From: Pratylenchus scribneri
Lineage: Eukaryota > Nematoda > Chromadorea > Rhabditida > Pratylenchidae
Reading direction: 5' to 3'
Assembly: GCA_030063045.1 (NCBI GenBank)
Contig: JAQSEB010000032.1
Coordinates: 2,108,001-2,172,000, forward strand
DNA: 64,000 nt
Below, piece by piece: positions 28,286-39,367 of this stretch. The translations under genes were made by a program, and so were the position numbers. The notes beneath the pieces are model-generated. The model was not told the origin of the DNA, searched no databases, and saw only the letters and a list, made by a program, of their open reading frames with translations. Within the stretch, counting starts at the first letter, position 1; every line of letters begins with the position of its first letter.

Positions 28286-28526
28286 ATGTTCATTCGAAAA
28301 GGTCCAGCTCAACCACCACCTTATCGTCCACCTCCTGGCAAATTGGCAATTTTTCATACAATTTACAACGATGAATTCTATTGGTTTGTATTTTAATTGA
28401 ATTTAATAGACAAAATTTTAAAAATTCAGGCCATTAACAAAATCCGTAGTTGGTTTTATTGTCGGAATCATTGTGGCCAGACAAATAAGCGGGGAATTGG
28501 ACGCTGCAGGACCGGGCATCATCTGA
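28286..28526 (+). CDS. 64-residue single-pass membrane protein, unidentified
   Basis: Two exons (28286-28383, 28430-28526) encode 64 residues: MFIRKGPAQPPPYRPPPGKL, then AIFHTIYNDEFYWPLTKS, a membrane helix VVGFIVGIIVARQ and the tail ISGELDAAGPGII. The short N-terminal Pro-rich arm and single C-terminal helix resemble small subunits of mitochondrial membrane complexes, but I cannot assign a family. It is the first gene of a compact same-strand group; RPC3 starts 245 bp downstream. Confidence 0.65.
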
Positions 28527-28771
28527 GGAGGAGAAGAAAGATGAAATGCTAAAATTGATGAGAAAAACTTCATGGATTATTCTATTATTTATGATTTGTT
28601 AGATGATTAAAATTGTGGATCTTATATTCAGTTTTATTTTCCACTTTTATATTTTTCAAGAATAAATTGAATAAAATTGTTTGTTTGTTTTTAATCCCCA
28701 ATGTTAAATTTCATTATATTTAAACTCTTTTTAATTTCCATATATCAATTCTTTATTAATTAATCCAGAAG

Positions 28772-31582
28772 ATGAGTTCGCGCCTAGTTGATTTGTGTGT
28801 TGCCATTTTGGAAGATCATTTCGGCTTCTACGTCTCCAATGTCGGCAATTTACTTTTACGCCAACAAATACCATTGATGCTGTTGGCCAAACAACTCTCC
28901 GGAAAGAAAATAACATTAAGAGAGGTTTGGAATTAAATATTAATTCTAAGGACCAAAATAAGCAATCAAAAACTGTTTATAAATATGATGAAAAGTTCAC
29001 AGTAATAGGATGAGAAAAATTCTGGTTTTAGGATAAGAAAGAGTTCATTAATATTGGAATTTTATTTCACACATCATTATTTTTTCAGATAAAGCGATCT
29101 CTGACAATTCTGGACCAACACAATTTGCTCAAATTCGACTCAACTTCACGCGCCATTCTTTATTCAATTTGTCCTCAACCAGTGCTTCAGCTTATCCGTG
29201 CGCCGCGAGCAATTCTGGTTAGTTCTATATTTCACTTAAAAATAAATTACATAATAAATAATTAATCAAAGAAGAAAATAAGCTCTCTTAATTTTACAGG
29301 TCATTAAAACACTCTACGATGGCACAGCGGAGGCAATATTCGAGGATATCCTCTCCCAGGGCAAAAGCAGCTGTTCGGACTGTATTCGTCGTGTTTCCAA
29401 ATGCTTGGACAATTTGGCTTTTGATAAGGTTTTTCATGGATTAAAAATCAAAAAAATGTGAACCATTCAAAGGTAAAATCAAATTTTGTTCGGTTGACCG
29501 AGGCCCAAATTCTGATACGATGTGAGAAAGTTTCATGGGAAGAAGATGCGCCGTTTCCAAATTTCAATGCCGAACCGGACCCTTTCCTCATGCCCGATGT
29601 GATTTTGGACGCCGCCGAAGAGGAAATGGAAGAGGATGAGGAAGAACCACCACAACATTCTGGGACGACCACAAATGGAACTAATATTGGTGAAGGTTGG
29701 GGCACTTAATCAATAAATTTTACATTCAAAAATTAATTTAAATAAAAAAAGATCTCCAAATAATTTATGAAATAATTAGATAAAATCAATAATTTATTTA
29801 AATTTATTACCCTCCAAATTTTAGGAGAAACTCAAACAACACCGGGCCGAAAACGCAAATTTCCGACCAATGAAATGCAGCAAAGGAGGACAAAAGACAG
29901 CGATGCCAAAATCCTTTGGCGAATAAACTGGACGAGGATGGAACGCTTTTTCCGCGACGATTGCATTCTGGACGCATTGGGCGGCGGTGGCAATGAATTG
30001 TTGGAGGACAAATCGGCACTGAGGGTGGCCCAATTGCTGCTGAAAGTGGGCGAGGTGAAAAGCACACTCTATTCCGGTCAATCGAATCCAATTGCGGTGA
30101 GTGAACACATGAAAATTTGAAATAAGTCCACAAACAATTTAATTTACTATTCACAGCTCCAAGATGTCTGCCGCTATGTCCGAGAACATCAAATTGAATT
30201 CAGCCGTGAATTGATTGATGAGAAACTGAACATGATTGGACGGGACACGGCCGGCATTGTCCGAAAGATTGGCGACAGCGGCGGCGGGGTCTACATTATC
30301 AGTGAGTTTTTCAGATTTTATTCTTTGATGAAGGGTAATAGATAGCGCAAAGGGTAAATTGATGGGTTTCTAATTTATAGGATGGAAGTTCAATTCCCCG
30401 CTGTGATAAATATTTTTTTTCACCTAGTTTTTATTTTTTATTTCGTCCCAAATTAATTTTCTAAGCTAAGAAGGAACGAAAAAGATTCTGTCAACTTCAA
30501 ACCCTGCTAGGCTAGTTAAATTGAAAATTAATTTAAAACCCAATTTTAAGATTACGAAAAAGGCATCGAGTCCCTCTGTCTGGAGCATGTGGAGTCGGCA
30601 ATTCGTGAGAAAATTGGCGACAAAGCTGTTCGAATATTCCGCCTACTACGCTCCCGGGGCTTTCTTGAAGAGGATCAGGTTCAAAACAGTACACAAAAAT
30701 AAAATAATTTTAACCGCTATTTTTCAAGGTTGAAAAGGAAGCAATGCTTTCCACAAAGGAGACCAAACAATTGTGCTGTACACTAATGGGCGATGGATTC
30801 ATCACAACAAGAGTAAAGCAACGGGGGAAAATATTTAAAATTGTCGTGGCTTTTTCCAGCAAATTGCTCGGGCCAACGATTTTGCCACTGCCCGTACCAT
30901 TTTCCTCTATTTCGTCAACCTGAACCAAGTGTTGAGTTCAGTGTTGCATTTCACCACTGGAGCCATTCGAAATGTGATTCGGCGTCGAATGCTGGAGAGG
31001 GAAAAACATGAGTAAGTCCGCGGTTGGAAAATTCACAAAAACTTTGGTATTTTGGATGTATGGGTATAAAATGGTTTTCTGACCTCTATTATGAGATTAT
31101 TTAATGTGAACTTTTCTATTTTCCATTTAAACTCTAATAAGTATTATGATTAATAATTCCAACCCTAATTTTGAAATTTAAATCATTCAAAACATTTATA
31201 GACCACTGCTGGATCGACAATTGAAAATGGAAGTGATCATCAACAGCATTCAGAATAATCCGAATTTTGCTGAAGAGGAGGATGAGGAGGCCAAAAAAGA
31301 GCAGGTCTATTTAGCTAATGAAGCTTCCAAAATTATTAAATTAATTTTTAGATTGCCGACGTGGAGCAAACATATATGACGGCCGAGGATCGACGACAAC
31401 TCGAGCGGTTTAGACGCGCAGAACGCCGATTTTGTAGTACGGAAATTGAATTGGAGCGGGTCTATTTTGTGCTGCAACAATTCCAGCAAATGAGGCAACG
31501 GGCCAATGTGGAACAAAGAAATCAAGCAATATTGGGAAAGAGGAGAGGTGGAGGTCGAATAGCATTGCCAATTAAAATTTGA
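28772..31582 (+). CDS. RNA polymerase III subunit RPC3 (POLR3C/Rpc82)
   Basis: RPC3 forms, with RPC6 and RPC7, the Pol III trimer that opens promoters with TFIIIB; it consists of extended winged-helix domains. The protein starts MSSRLVDLCVAILEDHFG and shows the typical N-terminal winged helix (VSNVGNLLLRQQIPLMLLAK, ITLREIKRSLTILDQHNLLK). An acidic linker follows (AAEEEMEEDEEEPP, as in RPC82), then middle winged helices (VESAIREKIGDKAVRIFRLL; QVEKEAMLSTKETKQLC) and a C-terminal coiled coil (DRRQLERFRRAERRFCSTEI, LERVYFVLQQFQQMRQRAN). Length is near 530 residues, as expected. One intron (30301-30550) carries a tRNA-like element. It is followed by a small TIM gene after 155 bp, a spacing usual for nematode operons. 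Confidence 0.92.
30335..30425 (+). repeat. tRNA-like (SINE) fragment
   Basis: An A-box-like segment (TAGATAGCGCAAAGGG) is followed about 45 bp later by a B-box-like AGTTCAATTCCCC and then a T run. The arms do not pair well enough for a functional tRNA. It lies in an RPC3 intron. Confidence 0.5.
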
Positions 31583-31737
31583 TATTATAAATTATTGTTG
31601 AATTTTGTATAAAATTTTTATTTTAAAATTTAATTACTTTCCCATTTTTGGTTACTTCCCAAAAATTCTCTTTTGATTTTATTCATATTATTCAATTTAA
31701 TTTATTAGCAAGTTTATCAACAATATCATTGAAAACA

Positions 31738-32036
31738 ATGGCTGATGAAAAAGTGGACCCGGCTTTGGTCAAAGAATTTCAGGTTTGTCATCCTTAATTC
31801 TAAACAAAATTCAAATTTCTCAATATTTACAGAGAATCGCAATTACGGCCAACATTAGCGGTGCGGCTTTGAAACTCACGACTCAATGTTTTGAGGTTTG
31901 CTACGGAGGCTACAGCGCCTACAAAATGCCAACTCGAGATCGGGAACGACAATGTGTGGAAAATTGCGCCGAGCGAATTCTCGATGCCCAAGAATTGCTG
32001 GAACAACATTTGGGCAAAATGCAAATAAAAATGTGA
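31738..32036 (+). CDS. Small TIM chaperone (twin CX3C)
   Basis: Small TIMs guide hydrophobic precursors across the mitochondrial intermembrane space as hexamers. Two exons (31738-31782, 31833-32036) encode about 82 residues starting MADEKVDPALVKEFQR. The diagnostic twin motifs CFEVC and CVENC are separated by 17 residues, with a helix before (ANISGAALKLTTQ) and after (AERILDAQELLEQHLGKMQ). Each motif gives two disulphides. The residues do not clearly separate Tim8, 9, 10 or 13, so I leave the subtype open. It begins 155 bp after the RPC3 stop on the same strand. Confidence 0.88.
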
Positions 32037-32454
32037 CGAGGAGCGGTGGAGGAGGAATGAAATGAAGTAAAACGAGCTAGTTAATTCACATAAAAAATTC
32101 ATTGTTGTTCACCCATTTTATTTTGTTGATTTTTTCATTTTTTGATATAAAATTTCTCTTTTGAATCAATAAAATTTTCTTTGCAAAAATGTCTTAAATA
32201 AAATAAAATTTGATGACAATAATTTATTTATTCGAAACAATAGAACAAAGCATGTAGGAAAGAAATTGACAAATGGCAAGAAGGAAGGATAATACACAAA
32301 AAATACAATCAAATCACAACAATATGAAAATGGGTTGAACAATACAGAAAATTGAGATTATAATGGTACAATTATATCTGGGGGGAAATTCATCTGGGAT
32401 TTCGGCATTCCACATCAATCATCCGCACACATCATTCTTCTTCGGCTCCATTCA
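32037..32454. other. Convergent 3' intergenic region
   Basis: Spacer between the 3' ends of the small TIM gene and the minus-strand gene at 32455. AT-rich; it contains AATAAA motifs near 32167 and 32198 consistent with a polyadenylation region. No coding signal is seen. Confidence 0.4.
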
Positions 32455-33044
32455 TCAATTGTTGCGCACCGACATCATGCCCTCTATTGTCGGATATGGA
32501 TTGTTATCTTTCGGGTTCTTCTTCAAGTTTTCCTCCTTTATTCGCTTCTGAAATTAGAGGGGGAATTATTGATTTGTAAGGGATTTTGGGAGACTTACCG
32601 CCTTCTCGTCGAGTGGAATTGCCCGGGGCGCTTGAATGTCGTCATCAATATTCTAAAAAGTAGGAATTCATTTGGGTTATAGCTCAAACAAAACTCACCA
32701 CATCGACCATCGACCTCATTGCTGTTTTTGGGTCAGCTACTTGCGTTTTGACATCTTCTTGTTGCTGATCGGCTGCGACACATCCATTTCTTGACTGTAT
32801 TGCTGCATGTTCGGTGTGATGAACTGGTCCATCCTTTGGCCTGGGCTTCGGGCGATTGGTGACGATCGGACGACTCTGAATAAAAAAAATTAGTGAAAAT
32901 TATTCAAAAATAAAATAAACTGACCCTTGTGACTCTTGTGCTCCTAACTTTCTTCTTCCTGAATCCGGCACATCCGCAAAATAGCAGCAGCATTGATGAT
33001 GAAGTGAAACAAGCAAATATGGCCAGCATGAGTTGAAGAAACAT
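32455..33044 (-). CDS. Small signal-anchored protein, unidentified
   Basis: Four minus-strand exons (the first is 33044-32925) encode about 140 residues. The start MFLQLMLAIFACFTSSSMLL continues LFCGCAGFRKKKVR, a hydrophobic helix followed by a basic patch. It could be a signal anchor or a signal peptide with a CGC palmitoylation-type site. The rest is hydrophilic and Pro/Lys rich (SRPIVTNRPKPRPKD, NIDDDIQAPRAIPLDE) and ends NPYPTIEGMMSVRNN. I do not recognise a family. Its start faces that of the gene at 33393, and both have TATA boxes. Confidence 0.6.
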
Positions 33045-33392
33045 GGTTGAATGGTTGGACGGTATTGATTGACTGATTTGATTTGTTTTGATTGCTGGTT
33101 GGTTGTTTGATGATTTGACTGAAGAATTTTGCTAGCTTTTATACCTGAATTCATTCACTTGTAACTGTTATTGATTGATTGACTATCGATATACTGTATA
33201 ACTAACTGTAACGTACAGTTTCTATTATCGATTTTATAATTTTAGCTCATGCATTAACATTTAACACACATGGCCAATCACATATAAAAGGACGCTGCAC
33301 CACCACATTCGCTCAACAAATCATCAAGCAAGCAGTGATCAACCAACCTTCCGCCAACAAACGAACGCAGCAACAGAAGAACAACAACTCAA
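33045..33392. promoter_or_regulatory. Divergent promoter with two TATA boxes
   Basis: On the minus strand GGTATAAAAGC (33144-33134) lies about 95 bp before the 33044 start codon. On the plus strand CATATAAAAGG (33281-33291) lies about 105 bp before the 33393 start codon, with GGCCAATCA (CCAAT-like) just upstream at 33272-33280. The + leader is C/A-rich. Clear TATA boxes are uncommon for nematode housekeeping genes and suggest strong or tissue-specific expression. Confidence 0.6.
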
Positions 33393-33730
33393 ATGGGTGA
33401 CCAATCTGCATACATGCCATCGCCGGGATACACTCCAGCAAAGAAGACGAGCTCCATGCCACAGGTTGGTTTTCATTTTTTTAGAAACTTTAAGCAATTT
33501 AATAACACCCCATCAATTTTCAGATCAATCCCAGAACCGGCGGCCCAGGCTATGCACAGGAATACGGTTGGTTTAATAATTTCCATCTATTGTTCAACAT
33601 AAATCATCCCAATATTTTTTCAGATGTCGGAGAAGCGCCCCCGCCACCACCACGACGCAGCAATGTCAATGTCCCAGCCCCAACCGCCGGAAAACCGAAG
33701 CTCGCACCTGATCAGTCGGCATACATGTGA
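33393..33730 (+). CDS. Short Pro-rich protein with matching DQSAYM ends
   Basis: Three exons give about 73 residues: MGDQSAYMPSPGYTPAKKTS, SMPQINPRTGGPGYAQEYD, then VGEAPPPPPRRSNVNVPAP and TAGKPKLAPDQSAYM. The same hexamer DQSAYM occurs near the start and as the last six residues. There is no signal peptide or membrane segment; the polyproline stretch could bind SH3 or profilin. I recognise no family. The clean splice sites, TATA promoter and downstream AATAAA (33939) support a real gene. Confidence 0.65.
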
Positions 33731-34431
33731 ATATGAAGCGCACGATGAAGGACGGCAAAGGAGCAGCTGTGGAAGAATAGGACCAGAAGAAGAAAAGGAA
33801 ACGATCATCTTGTTCATCATCCTCTTGACCCTCTCTCACTAATTGTATTTCCACCATTGTAATATTGTGTCCCCTAATTCCCATCATCATATATTGTTAC
33901 CATGCCATTGTATTGTATCACCATATTAATTATTGTGAATAAATGTTATAAAAAGAAATTTCTTGCTTTTCATTTTATTTGTTGGTTATTAATCCGATAA
34001 TTCCTGAAGAAATTTTATCCAGAGTCCATCCAATCCTAACCGATTTTTCGTAAATTCCGTGAATGAAATGAAGGAATAAAACGAAAACATAAAACCAATA
34101 TTGTTTTCGAGTATGTCGGGAAAATTATTAAAAACTAAATCTTTAGGTTATGTTTTGTTGTAAACGTTTTATTTGATTAGCATGTTGCTTTGCTTTGAAA
34201 ACCCCCAAACCCGAACAAGTTGTTTTAATAATTTGATGGAAAATTTAGATAAACAAACAAACTTGTTGGGAAACCAAAGTTAATGCTCAATTATATATTT
34301 CAAATACTACTCACTCATTTATTGTTTTAAAACTCCAAATATCTAAAAATTAATGGTCTCGAAAAGGTGGGTGAACAATTAAACTATGAAAATAAAACAC
34401 ATCATTTAGCATACCAAAATCCTATCGTCAC
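33731..34431. other. Intergenic, AT-rich
   Basis: Contains the probable poly(A) signal of the preceding gene near 33939 and AT-rich DNA up to the poly(A) polymerase gene. A TTTAG acceptor-like site lies about 25 bp before its start codon. Nothing else is recognised. Confidence 0.4.
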
Positions 34432-36266
34432 ATGTTTGGTGTTGAACCTAAGCGAGATGCAATAAATGAAGCATATGGAAAACCAAATGAATATCAATAT
34501 GCTGCCAATAATGAGGTTCATGAAAACAATAGCACCAGCCATACCAATTCAGGCCGTTCAAGGTTTATAGATTTATTATTCAAATTTATCGCATTCAATG
34601 TTCAGCTCAAATGCATCCGATCGTTTTTATGAACATGATAATGGTGCGACTAGTTCAAGCAGTTCTTCAGCAAATAATCATGACATTTTTGGAGTTGGAC
34701 AAATTCCTTTGCTCAACGCCACCTCGACTCCACGTCCAAAGTGGGCTGTGAGAAAATATTTGCCTTCTATTGAAGGAGTCCATCATGAAATCTACGACTT
34801 ATACAAATGGCTTAAACCGACAGCCGAAGAGATTGGTTGTCGTCGGAAGGTTGTCAACGAAATTAAATCAATTCTGCTTGAGCTATGGCCAGACGCCGCA
34901 ATCATAATGTTTGGAAGCGTCGGTAAGTGTTAGAATAGCATATTTTTTTATTTTGTTTTGCTTTTTAGCAACCAATTCATTTCTACCCTCCTCCGATATT
35001 GATATTTGCGTGATGCCTAAAGAACAATTATCACTGGTAGATGATCTCAAAAGGGTGGCAGAATCAATCAGGTAAAATTTTGATTCATAAAAATAAATAT
35101 TTACTACAAAATTAAAAGTTTTTGATACAGTGGTTTTCATGTTTTTTTACTTTTTAGAAAATCCCAAAATTTCGAGAATGTCGCGGTTCTGGATAAAACT
35201 GGTAATAAAAATTGTTTTTCATTTTTCAAATTAATTATAATGCAAATATTAATAATTTTCAAATTTAAGCAATTCCAATCATCAAATGTGCTCATAATCA
35301 AACCCAATTGAGGCTGGATATCATTTTCAATTTGAAATATGTTGGCCAAACTGTTCAATGGGTCCAAAAGATGATGTACGAGTTTCCGCTCCTCGAACCA
35401 CTGCTTCTTATCCTCAAACAATTTCTTGCCCAAAGATATCTCAATAATCCATTCGATGGAGGGTTACCCTCATATGCGCTTATTACAATGCTTGTTTGCT
35501 TCTTTGATGTATGTTTAAAAGTTAAAATATGCAATATATATTATTTATTTATAGGAAATAAGGCGAAGGAATTTGAAGGATTTGCAACATCTTGATGTGC
35601 TCCAATCAAAAACTGTTCGTGGAAAACGACCATTGGGCTTTTTGTTCATCTATTTCCTGGAAATGTTCATCGATTTTGATTATGTCAACAATGGAATCGA
35701 CTTTTTCAAGAGAGAAAAGAATGGAAAGTCTTATAGCCGCTCATGCATTACATCAAAACATCGTTTGGCAGAAAAATATGGCAAAGATGTCTACTCAAAT
35801 GGATTTTGGATTTCTGATCCTGTTCAGAAAGGTAACCAATGAGATTAAACTTAAATTTAATTTGTTTTTAGGCAATAATCTTGGCAAAGGGGCCCACAAT
35901 ATATTGGCAATCAAATCGGCTTTTTGCGATGCCTATGCCATTCTTCACAATGCGCTGATTCAATTGGCTCAATATCCGGAACAAATCATTGAACATTATT
36001 ATTATGGCCCATTGACATCGCTGATTATTAACACTGAATTCAACAATCGCAGTGCGAACATTGAAAGCTCCCGTTTGATTCTCTTTGGCCAATTGATGGA
36101 AGGAAAGCAGCAACCGAACGAGGAAGAAGCAAAAAATACAAGTGATGAAGCAAATTTAATTGAAGAGCATGGAACTACTGTTGAAGATGATTCAATCTCA
36201 ACCATCAATGACGGGGATGGCATTATTAATAATGATGATGTGGTTACAAAAATGAAAATTGAATAA
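34432..36266 (+). CDS. gld-4: Non-canonical poly(A) polymerase, TENT4/Trf4 type (GLD-4-like)
   Basis: TENT4 enzymes add A-tails (some with G) to mRNAs and aberrant nuclear RNAs. The catalytic domain begins after a Ser/Asn-rich start (MFGVEPKRDAINEAYGK...). It shows the polymerase-beta signature FGSVATNSFLPSSDIDICV, with GS and the first two carboxylates DxD, and the third Asp in LRLDIIFNL. The central domain has PLLEPLLLILKQFLAQR and LPSYALITMLVCFF. The nucleotide-recognition segment reads ISDPVQKGNNLGKGAHN. The PSSDID spacing and the long insert FFKREKNGKSYSRSC fit Trf4/PAPD5 rather than GLD-2. The C-terminus is acidic and disordered. About eight exons; stop 36264-36266. Confidence 0.88.
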
Positions 36267-36846
36267 ACACAAAAGTGCATGAAATACTCTCCAAATCCAC
36301 ACTAAACATGATCTATTCCCCCAGCTTTCATTGTGTATTAAAATTTATATTTTTCCCAATTTATCCATGAATATGAATGCATGGTTTTTTGTAACCTTTC
36401 AATTTTTCAACTAAAAGCTTTCCACCAATAAATACTCTGCCTATTAATTCTTTCCATCCATGGTAAATTGAATGAATGCATTATTATTTGTTTGTTGTTG
36501 TTTTTCATTTTTCAACATTCATAATTTCCAAAAAAATTGTTCACCACCAATCAGCCTTTTTTGCATTATTATCCGAAATCCACGCATCAATATCACAGAT
36601 CTGAAAATTTATTTAAAAATGGGTAAAAACAAACGCAACACTTCCCATCCCCTCTCATACGAATTATATTGTCTGTTTGATTCAAGTATGATGAATGAAT
36701 TTATTGAATCATTTTCTGTATAAAATTTGATTAATTTTTTGAAAAATTTTGTTGATTTTCACAATTTAATATCTGCTGAATTTTATGCTCATTTTAAAAT
36801 TAATTTTTGTTAATAAATTTCAACAAAATTATTAACCGACGACGAA
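36267..36846. other. Intergenic, nothing recognised
   Basis: AT-rich spacer with short frames between two same-strand genes. No splice-supported exon is seen. Confidence 0.4.
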
Positions 36847-38239
36847 ATGGAACCATGCCAACAACCATCCGAGGCTGTGACAATGCCCATCGACTCTGCC
36901 GGCTCCAGTTCCCAAATGACAAATGCATCGCAAACCGAAATACGGGTCGAGGTTTGTTAGGAGTATTTTAATTACTAATTTATATCGATTAAATTAAGTA
37001 TTTGAAACACAATTGGACAGTGAAGAATTTCTCGCATTGCTATCAAGAATATTTGGAAAATTATGTGAATTTGCCGAACAGTGATTTGACATGGTCAATT
37101 AAAATTTATCCCAAAGGCAACGGCGAAAATAACAAGGTTTATTTATTTATGATTTTAATTTTAAAAATATTTTTTTAGGACTTTGTGTTCCTTTGCCTGA
37201 ATAGAGTACTCGGAAACAATGTGAAGAATAACAAAATTGGCTTCAGGTTTTTTTTAATTTACTTGCCAACTTAATTTTACAATTTAAGATCTCGCTTTTA
37301 CTTGAAAAACAGCGAGAACAAGGACATTGAAATGAGAATTCATCCAAATCCTTCTCATTCTGACTATGTTTCCTACATCAAAAGGGATGTCCTCTTCCCA
37401 CAAATCCAGCCGGCTGATAGCATTACGGTTTTTGTGGAAATTGATGTTGCCGTTGAGACAATTACCACCTCAATTGATGACACATTCGGGGTTAGTTTTG
37501 TGATTAAAATTGAACAATAAAAATCAATTTTAGCCCTGTCGAACTTGCACTTGCGAACGGCAACTTGGCGAAGATTATTTGAAGCTGTTGAATGAGGATG
37601 TGCTCACCGACTTTGTCATCAAAGTTCAGGACAAATCCATCAATGTGCATAAAGCAATTCTTGCCGCACGATCGCCGGTTTTTGCTGCCATGCTTCACCA
37701 CGTCGACACAAGTGAATCAAAAACGGTTGGTTTATTAATTGAAAATGAATAAAAGCGAATGCACAATATTTTATTTAGGGTATATTGGAAATCAAGGATG
37801 TGGAATATAATGTGGTCAAAGAAATGTTGCAATTCATTTATTGTGGCCGAAGTTCTTCAGAGCTTAGCGAAATTGCATCGGAATTGATGATCGCCGCTGA
37901 TAAATACAGGTATTGATTTTTTATCGATTTTAAAATTACAATTTTTTATTTAGACTCGAAGAATTGAAGAATCATTGTGAACAAAGCCTCATTCAATCAA
38001 TCAACTTCGAAAATGCTTGCCAATTACTCATCATTGCAGATATGTAAGATTTATTTACAATATTAATTTAAAATTATTTAAATTTATTTAGATATGGGGC
38101 CTTAAATCTGCGGAAGAAGGTGCTCCATTTCATCAAGTTGCATCCAAAGAAGATTACTGCAACGGCAGGCTGGCAAACCATAATCAAGGAGCATCCGCAA
38201 TTGGCCACGGACATTGTCGCCTCATTTGAGAAGAGCTGA
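36847..38239 (+). CDS. MATH-BTB (SPOP/MEL-26-type) substrate adaptor for Cullin-3
   Basis: MATH-BTB proteins recruit substrates by the MATH domain to Cullin-3 ligase by the BTB domain. The start MEPCQQPSEAVTMPIDSAG is followed by the MATH domain (HNWTVKNFSHCYQEYLEN, LTWSIKIYPKGNGEN, FVFLCLNRVLGNNV; about 36980-37500). The BTB domain (about 37560-37950) shows LLNEDVLTDFVIKVQDKS, INVHKAILAARSPVFAAM and MLQFIYCGR. A partial BACK segment follows (LKNHCEQSLIQSINFENACQ, LLIIADIYGALNLRKKVL), ending ATDIVASFEKS. About 330 residues. Similar to SPOP and C. elegans MEL-26/BATH proteins; orthology within this large family is not decided. Confidence 0.9.
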
Positions 38240-38677
38240 AAACATTTCCTTCCCACCAAACCAACAATTCCCATTGTCCTGTGAAGTAGAAGAATACACT
38301 AATTTGCTTTTGTAAACCATAGAAGAATTTACCGATCTATTTGACAAAACTGCGCTTCGTCACTTCTCTATATTCTAATCTTTTTTGTTTGTTTTTTCAA
38401 ACTAAAAATCATCAACCTTTGAAAATTGTATCAAATGTGTGCACCGTTGCACTGTTTTATTTTCTCTTATTTGATGTAAAAGACCACCTAAAATACATGC
38501 AATTTTAATTAAACCAAAATGTTTTATCACCGAGCTCCTTTCACATATATTTTCATCCATTAAAACATTTTGATCCAATAAATTTTTTATGAATTTGCAA
38601 ATTATTAAATCGGTTTTTCAACCGAATGATTTTCTTGTGTACATTATGAAATTAATTTTACAAATTATTTTTAGTAG
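38240..38677. other. 3' UTR/intergenic spacer
   Basis: AT-rich, with AATAAA near 38577. Same-strand neighbours on both sides. No coding signal. Confidence 0.4.
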
Positions 38678-39367
38678 ATGACGGCTAAACTGCGTCAACA
38701 TTCCCTCTCCAGTGTCCGAAAGTTACAAGAGGTTTTTACTGTTTAGTGGAAAATAAAACATTTACTTTTTTAGCTGCTGAATGATTGCAATGTTCATTTA
38801 GCAACATTGCGGAATCAGGTCCAACAAATTGGTACCCAATCCGATACACCACAGCTCAGGAGAGAACTTGATAATGTTGCGAAGGTTGACTTGTTAATTA
38901 TTTCATTAAGTAATTTTTTAAGGCATGCTATCGGGCCTGTGAATCCACAAAGAATAGCGTGTTACCACAATTAAAGAAAGAGGGTATAAATCACCATTTT
39001 TAAAACAATTTATTTGAATAATATTCAGGAAATACATTCAGCCAATGCGTTATTGGCTTTATCGGATGTGTTAGTGGCCTCCTACTGGAATTAAAAAGAT
39101 GCAATTGCCTGGAACAAACATTTCAAATGGATGAAAGTCCTCAAATGTGAGCATTTTTTTTGTTTATAATTTAATTCACTTTTAAATTGAAGAGCCGAGC
39201 CATTGGTTGCACCTGTTGAAGAAATGCTCGAGAATCTTGAAAATCTCATCACAGTCCATTATGCAACCAGTGAAAGTTCGCCGGAATCAAAAGTTACACC
39301 AAGAAGAAGGAGGACAGCAAGTTGTAGATGTGTATGCTCGGATTTAGTGAAAACCAGCTATGCCTAA
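38678..39367 (+). CDS. rsbp-1: R7-RGS-binding protein (R7BP/RSBP-1-like)
   Basis: R7BP anchors R7-family RGS-Gbeta5 complexes to neuronal membranes and so speeds Go signalling off. Five exons start MTAKLRQHSLSSVRK. The family pattern is visible: a first helix (LQELLNDCNVHLATLRNQV), then QQIGTQSDTPQLRRELDNV and KACYRACESTKNSVLPQL; a Cys-containing helix (CVIGFIGCVSGLLLELKRC); a final helix (PVEEMLENLENLITVHY); and a basic-plus-cysteine tail (TPRRRRTASCRCVC) fit for palmitoylation and membrane or nuclear shuttling. Mammalian R7BP ends in a similar Arg-rich, Cys-containing tail. About 180 residues. The nearby G-protein alpha gene is functionally suggestive, but adjacency may be chance. Confidence 0.7.
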
